Shown here: piece by piece, positions 51,267 through 57,087 of the stretch | Position numbering within the stretch: the first letter of the stretch is position 1 | Layout: every line of letters starts with the position of its first letter | Source of the DNA: Ichthyophonus hoferi | Lineage: Eukaryota > Opisthokonta > Ichthyosporea > Ichthyophonida > Ichthyophonidae | Reading direction: 5' to 3' | DNA length: 57,087 bases | Assembly (NCBI GenBank): GCA_002751075.1 | Contig: NAOQ01000391.1 | Coordinates: forward strand, 7,077 to 64,163 | Notes under the pieces: model-generated | What the model was told of the DNA's origin: nothing | Databases searched by the model: none | The model's input: the letters and a program-made list of their open reading frames with translations, nothing else | Translations under genes and position numbers: made by a program

Positions 51267-52733
51267 ATGCTCCATACGGGTGGCCACTGCTACCCAATCC
51301 CTCAGCCATCGTCACCTACCGGTAGTACGTTGCATTTTTGTGAAGCACAGTTGGAGAATGATATAGAGGAAACTTTTGAAAGCCTTTCTACGGCTGACTT
51401 GGAGCAACCCTTCCCTTTTAGGAGACAGGTTCAAGTACCCCTTACAAAGCCTACCTATGTAAAATCTCAATCCGCAGAAATAGTGGCTTTGCCTTTCATG
51501 CCTTCGGGGAAAAGATCTGAGTGCGTTGATAATGCATCAACTTGCAAGCAAGCCAAGCATACAACCCAGCAATACAACAAGGTTGGCCAGATAGATTTTG
51601 AACAATCAGACGCGAGTGAAGCATATAATGCATCCTCTAGTGACAGAGACTCTATTAGTTTAACATCTGCCCCTCCTGAGACCTCCCTACAGATACAAGT
51701 AAAGACTACTCCGGATGAGAAGCCATTGACTGGTCAATGGCTTTCGTCTCCTTGGTTCACATCTGGCACAGAAGAAGCTCCTTACACGGCCTCGAATACA
51801 CCTACTCCTCATAATAGCAAACCCAAAGGATGGAGAGCTCTTTCTGCGAAAATTCCTATTCTATGGGTCTGGATGTTGGACGATTTGTATTGGTGGGCCC
51901 TTCTGACCTTTATAGTGGGCTCAGCCTGCTTCACGGTAGCTGGTGTCTGTGATAGTTGGCCTTGGTCCCCCTACTGGTGTCCTCTTATCAGTAGTACTAT
52001 TTCAGTGACAGGAACCATCTTCTACCAGACAGGCTGCTATCTGGGCATCTTAGAATCAATCAACTACAGAGGTAGTGCTTACGAAGCCAATGATGACGAT
52101 GAAGAGATTGAGATTGAAAATGGAATGAGAAATACCCAGCCTTGGAATGACAAGTCCTGCTTGAGTGAGGAGTTAAAGTGTCCCTGCCCGTTTGATACCA
52201 ATGGGAAGATTAAAATTGTTCAACCTCTCATTCATGATAGGTTCTGGTGGTGGGGCCACAATTGGAACTCGTGGTTCTGGTGGTCATGGTACGCCTTCTT
52301 CATTGCAGGTCCTCTCTACTTTGTGCCAGGCATCCTAGCTATCCCCGGGGTTGTCCCAGCAGGCTTTGTTTCCTCCCACCCCAAACTGTGGGATAACATA
52401 ATGGGAGGGTTATTGACTATTGGGGGTCTCTTGTTTATGGTGGGGTCTGTTGCAGGCCAAATGGACATACAGGGCAACCAGGTGTTCAATGTTGAGATAC
52501 ATAACCTGGCCTGGTGGGGTTTAATGCTCTTTAACCCTGGATCTGTTCTCTTCCTCATCTCGGCCGGTTGCACCTGGGCTGGCACTGCACCCTTCTGGGG
52601 ACAAGCGTTCTGTTCATTTATAGGGAGTGTAGTGTATACTGTGTCCTCCTATATGCTATTGATAGCTCATAATGAAAGAAAACACAAGATGGAATTGAAG
52701 ATTTTGGCTAAGTGGGAGAGGTCGAAAAAGTAG
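51267..52733 (+). CDS. Single-exon tryptophan-rich multipass membrane protein (YrhK-like?)
   Basis: Uninterrupted frame of 488 codons from the ATG at 51267 (MLHTGGHCYPIPQPSS). The first 200 residues are polar, Ser/Thr/Gln-rich and probably disordered. The rest has about six or seven hydrophobic segments: around ILWVWMLDDLYWWALLTF, PLISSTISVTGTIFYQTG, a WWWGHNWNSWFWWSWYAFF block, GGLLTIGGLLFMVGS, WWGLMLFNPGSVLFLIS and FCSFIGSVVYTVSSYMLLI. An acidic loop (ANDDDEEIEIE) separates the first pair from the others. Repeated GSxxFxxxG patterns resemble the YrhK domain of small membrane proteins, a weak match from memory. The protein ends in a basic tail (AKWERSKK). It has no introns, unlike all its neighbours. 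An overlapping short frame from 51134 makes the exact 5' end uncertain; an upstream exon is possible. Confidence 0.75.
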   Translation: MLHTGGHCYPIPQPSSPTGSTLHFCEAQLENDIEETFESLSTADLEQPFPFRRQVQVPLTKPTYVKSQSAEIVALPFMPSGKRSECVDNASTCKQAKHTTQQYNKVGQIDFEQSDASEAYNASSSDRDSISLTSAPPETSLQIQVKTTPDEKPLTGQWLSSPWFTSGTEEAPYTASNTPTPHNSKPKGWRALSAKIPILWVWMLDDLYWWALLTFIVGSACFTVAGVCDSWPWSPYWCPLISSTISVTGTIFYQTGCYLGILESINYRGSAYEANDDDEEIEIENGMRNTQPWNDKSCLSEELKCPCPFDTNGKIKIVQPLIHDRFWWWGHNWNSWFWWSWYAFFIAGPLYFVPGILAIPGVVPAGFVSSHPKLWDNIMGGLLTIGGLLFMVGSVAGQMDIQGNQVFNVEIHNLAWWGLMLFNPGSVLFLISAGCTWAGTAPFWGQAFCSFIGSVVYTVSSYMLLIAHNERKHKMELKILAKWERSKK

Positions 52734-53804
52734 CTATTTTAATCGTATAACTATCTATACACAACCAGTTGGCATGGCATGTAGGCTAGATATGCTTGAT
52801 CATCCTCTTTATTCTTCCCTTAGAGGTTAGCAATAACATCCAAAACCACCGCCAAAAAAAACTCCGAATCGACGATTAGAAAAGGTAATATTATTTTACT
52901 ATGAAAAAATTTAGTTAAGTAAACTACTACTCACTACAGTTATTGATTTATCATGATCTATAATTATAATGACTTGCAGCATAGCATGGCTCATATAGGC
53001 TTTTATGCCAAATAGTTATTTGGTGGTCGCTTGAAATGCTCCTATTTGAACCGTTGTCATAGATCGTATATAGAGCAGGTTGTATTGATTGATCAACACC
53101 CCTACAGTTGTTTAGCAAAATGTGATAATGGCATTCTTAATTCAATATGCGCGTGAACGTGATGGGTTTCAGCTTTATTGTTAACTTGAAATGGGGAGAA
53201 AAAAGGCCCACAATACCTAAAAAGTAAGTGCATTGATTGGAAGATATGCTGCCCATTTATTGATTAGGTGATTAAACAATCTTAGGCAAGTATGACATCA
53301 TATCAACCTATTAGGAGTGACAGGTAATAAAGCTAACCAATCATCCAAACACTCTTAATGAGTGAGAAACTAGAACCTAGTACAGGGCCCTGTGTCCATG
53401 TGGGCAATGTAGACAGACCTCACAGACCTTCCTTGGCTCTATACATACGTGAAATGTATTACAAATACACCTTGAGTATATGTATATATATTACATATAG
53501 GAAGAAGGTGGTGGTGTGAAAGTGGCCCTGCCGTACACGTCATAGGTACTGTAAGGTATAAGGTATATGACGTTGTTAGACTAGCTTTTATTATGCCATT
53601 GGACCAGTATCAAGCTATCAACATTCAAGGAGTTTCATAGCATCTCAAATATGAATCAATCAAAAGTACCCCAATAGTTGTGGTAAAGGAAATCCTATAG
53701 GGCCCTGATTGGATACAAATCACGGTCTAATGAAGAAGAGAACCACACTCACACGCCCATTATTGATCTTGTTACCCACGATGATCAAGGTTAAGCAATG
53801 CCAC
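52734..53804. other. Convergent intergenic spacer
   Basis: About 1.07 kb between the plus-strand membrane-protein stop and the minus-strand RABL3 stop, so it should hold both 3' UTRs. It contains TGATTGG near 53236 and 53708 and CCAATCA near 53337. No other gene is visible. Confidence 0.5.
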
Positions 53805-56800
53805 CTACCCATTCACTGACCGACGTAAAGTTGGGTCTCTACTACGTTGCTCGCGCTCTATGGAGTAAGTCCTCCTCCTTGACCCATCAATCTGTCAGAG
53901 AGGAAAGAGGGAAAAGAGGGAAAAGAGGCTAAGGTTGTCAGTGATCATCCTTCTTATACAAAGACATACACCCCTAGCTGTCGTCTCTTACCATTGTAAA
54001 GTTAGGCAGGTTCGGAATGAATCCGCTGATCTGTCCATTGCACCTGGATGGTGGCCTAGCCAACCACCACCACATTATGTCAGATGGAGGTCCCACGTTA
54101 CCCCAAAGAGTACATTTCTAGTCTCTTATCTATCATAATGCTGTATGAAATAATATGTAATGGGGCATTACCCTGGGTTGGGCTAATCCCCTTAACCTCA
54201 CCCTACCTGCCCGTCCATGTCAGATGTCTATAAGGCCAGCCCTGCAATATAGGCTACTGTTGATTGTATGGTCTTTGTAGTTAGCTCTCTTTCGTAAGTA
54301 AATGGGGATAGCAGAGAGAGCTCTGAATGATATACCATGAATTATATAACCTATTGGGCATATACCCTATTAAGCAGCGCTCACCTTGGGGTACGACAGC
54401 TAGTACGTCTAGCTAGAATGCGAGTGAGAAATGCATCTATTTTTAGCATAGCCGCACTGCCAGGCCTAAAGTCAGCCAGGTCAATACAGCTCTGAAAGAT
54501 AATAGAGTAGCGGGCATTAGATAGCTAATATAAAACAAGAAATTACCAATAGTAGACCATATATATGCAGATAGGTAGATAGACTAGACTGACAGATAAA
54601 GCATTTGATAGACGACAGTTACTAACCACATTGAGGCTATCGCCATAGTTGCTCCTGGTCCTAACGGCTGAAATCCCTATAATCCAATCATAACCCAGAT
54701 CCGTTAGCTCAACCCTCTCCTCCATGCATTCCCATACATCCCATGATACTATTATACATATATACATACATACAGAAATATTAACATACATAGCAGGTAT
54801 ACATACACACACATCCCCGCTCACCTTTCTTGAACAGATCCCTCTTGGTTCCCACTATGATCATAGGTACGACATAGCTCTCACCCAAGATTCTCTCCTC
54901 ATCAAAGTCATCTTGACTGTCCATTTTAATACCCCACCATTTTATTAAAGAATGCACCAATAGGGATGTGCAGGAATTGTCTATAAATAAGTCGGTATAT
55001 CTACACCTGCACAAAGAGAGAGTAGACAGGAGTCATGGCTTCAACAGCCAATCATAATGCTACTCAATTATCAACTGGGTTAAGCAAGGGGGACCAATGG
55101 AATGTTGCTTTACTATTAGATCACAAAGAAAGGATTATATGTAGGCTGATTGCATCATAACCCATTGCTTACACTATCAAATAATCTCTCCCCGTAATTA
55201 TATAATTATATATCCTTCATACCATAAACTATTTAATGTAACTCATAGTAATAGTCTGGCTTACAATCTGTGTATACTCTATCCTGCCATATATCACTAT
55301 ACCCTACCCTCTATCCTCCCTTATCTTAGCCTCGACCTACCTCACTGTGTAGTCCTTAGGGGTATTATCTGGCTTGCCGCCTAGTACCGAGAGGACCTCG
55401 TCCACCCATTTATCTAGGTTTTTGTATGACTTGTAGTTGGTCAGATCGTGTACAAGGATCATACCTAGAGAGGAATTAGGAGGAGAGGATAGGGTAAGGG
55501 GAAAGAATAGGAGGATGAGGTTAGGGTAGGAAGAGAGAGATATATATATGTGAATATAGATACTATATGCATATACTGTATGTATGTATGGCCCATGCAT
55601 TATATACATCTAGAAGAACAGGAACAGTGTTGTGGTCTTATATTGTTTTCATAAACCTATTTACCCAATCAACTTAATCCTTTATATTTAAAATGTACAT
55701 CTATGTAAGATAGATGAGCATGATTACAGAAAAATAGAGAGAGGGTATACGTCTATAGGATAAATAAGGAGAGCTGAAATGAAAGTTGGTCTGTGGAGGA
55801 GAAAGAGGAGTATATCATAATAATTAATAGTAATGAATAAATAATATATTAGGCAGTTATAAACAGACATAAACCCAATCAAGAACTCCTTCATAATCAT
55901 TGAAAGGCAGAGAGACTAGACCAATATGTAGATAACCGTCACGTAGCGCACACTATATGTCCTAATACATCCTATTTAATATCCACTTGTGATGTATGCT
56001 TTAACCTATTACTCTCTCTCCCTCCCTCTCTCCTCCTCCCTCTATTCAAGGTCAGTCACCCATTACCGTGTATCCCGTGGAAAAACATAGACCGACATGT
56101 TCTGTGGGCCTGTGACCCACCCACATCCCATAACTCCACCTCACAGGTTGTCTCTTCCATATGATGTAGCTGTAAAAAGAAGCATTGTGAACACACAGGA
56201 AGGACTCTAGTATCCGCTAGTAATCCTACCACTAATCAATACATTATATCACTATTACAATTCAAAGCCTATTTTTCTTTCCTTAATTTTCTCATGCCAT
56301 CACAACCCCAACATTGAACCATCCCTCCTCTCTTCCTCTAGATTTTCAGCCCTTCTATGGGCCCGCTGCCTCCTCCCACCTACCTTAATCTCTATATTGC
56401 ACCCCACTGTCACAGCTGGTCGATGCAGTATTTCATTGCGGGCGAAGGCGTGAACAAAGGCAGTCTTGCCAACACCTAAATCCTACCCCACAGTGAGTTG
56501 CTAGTATTAAAGGTTATCTAACAATTACCTCATCGCTTATATGCATTACCTTATATACGATCAGTTTGCAACTCTTTCCCTATAAAATCTTCCCTGAGTT
56601 AATAACATCTCCCTGCTGTACCTAGTAGTTCCATCTCGCAGTTATGTGTATGGGCTTACTTTCACACCCTTTCCTTGTATTGTGGCAATAGGCACTACAA
56701 GCTGTACCTGTCGGCAAACAATCTGCTAATAATAGCAGGCCTAAGGCTCCATCTTATCATAGCCTGCATATAAGCTCTAGACAAAGACATGCAGTAACTT

Positions 56801-56848
56801 GCCTGAATCTCCAACTACTAGCAGGCGTAAAGTTTGCTTCTCTCCCAT
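53805..56848 (-). CDS. RABL3: Rab-like protein 3 small GTPase
   Basis: Rab-family-like GTPase; in vertebrates RABL3 dimerises and affects Ras prenylation chaperoning. Eight exons give 252 aa: 56803-56848, 56384-56475, 56067-56169, 55341-55464, 54825-54916, 54627-54748, 54385-54491, 53805-53877. The P-loop GDSGVGKT is at 13–20. TVGCNIEI follows as in RABL3 rather than the usual switch I. Next come ELWDVGGS (58–65), GMILVHDLTNYKS, and the base-binding VGTKRD (143–148). There is no C-terminal prenylation cysteine, as expected for RABL3; the tail is Arg-rich. Intron 1 has a GC donor (GCAAGT). The final exon (AG acceptor at 53878) was chosen only because it keeps frame and ends in a stop, so it is the weakest part. 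Confidence 0.9.
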
Positions 56849-57039
56849 GTTGTTCAGTTATATGGCCTAATGCAATGCCACTACAACCTACCCCGCTATC
56901 CCCTTAACCCGAGTATATTGTTTGCAAAGGGTAAAAACACATACAGCCTATAATACAAATAATAGCACTACTAATAATAATATTGATAATAATAATTCAT
57001 AATAATAATAAAAGTTTTGTTAAAATAATGATAATAATA

Positions 57040-57074
<35 letters not shown>

Positions 57075-57087
57075 GAATAAGAATAAG
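56849..57087. repeat. RABL3 5' flank ending in (AAT)n-rich repeat
   Basis: Upstream of the RABL3 start codon. From about 56955 to the window end the sequence is imperfect aataat/ataata repeat with a few interruptions (gttttgtt, aagaataag). The promoter probably lies between, but no motif stands out. Confidence 0.75.

Noticed and set aside
1-57087. tRNA, rRNA, snRNA genes, CRISPR arrays, or a gene cluster for one pathway
   Set aside because: No cloverleaf-like tRNA, conserved rRNA segment or spaced direct-repeat array was found by eye, and the identified genes have unrelated functions.

Overview
The window is nuclear DNA from an intron-dense eukaryote. I estimate GC near 40%. Coding sequence is cut into many short exons, mostly with GT–AG introns of about 65–400 bp. 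Gene content (a full-length diaphanous-related formin, RABL3, CCDC47, an SDR16C-type dehydrogenase) and a U12-type AT–AC intron point to an animal or a close holozoan relative with a compact genome. An early-branching metazoan such as a sponge, or a unicellular holozoan, fits best, but the window alone does not settle it.

Layout: 1–7.0 kb is AT-rich, with no host gene recognised and an eroded Ty1/copia fossil. 7.0–16.1 kb (minus) is a 32-exon formin. 16.1–16.8 kb is a divergent intergenic region with several CCAAT-type motifs. 16.8–23.1 kb (plus) is a 16-exon polytopic membrane protein that I do not recognise. Then, all on the plus strand, come uroporphyrinogen-III synthase (25.2–27.8 kb), an SDR16C-family short-chain dehydrogenase (30.3–32.9 kb), CCDC47 (35.6–38.4 kb) and diphthine synthase DPH5 (42.6–45.0 kb). 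45–51 kb is AT-rich and gene-poor. 51.3–52.7 kb (plus) is a single-exon, tryptophan-rich membrane protein. 53.8–56.8 kb (minus) is the RABL3 small GTPase. The genes are unrelated housekeeping functions: actin assembly, heme synthesis, lipid or retinoid redox, ER membrane-protein biogenesis, eEF2 modification and Rab-like signalling. They do not form one pathway.

Exon models were built by hand. Every multi-exon model keeps an open frame through all junctions: formin 1127 aa, membrane protein 889 aa, UROS 270 aa, SDR 303 aa, CCDC47 376 aa, DPH5 280 aa, RABL3 252 aa. The most interesting signals are an AT–AC minor-spliceosome intron in the formin, about fifty copies of the heptamer TGATTGG/CCAATCA in introns and spacers (sometimes abutting 3' splice sites), a pair of candidate 8-nt alternative microexons in CCDC47, and the two unrecognised membrane proteins.
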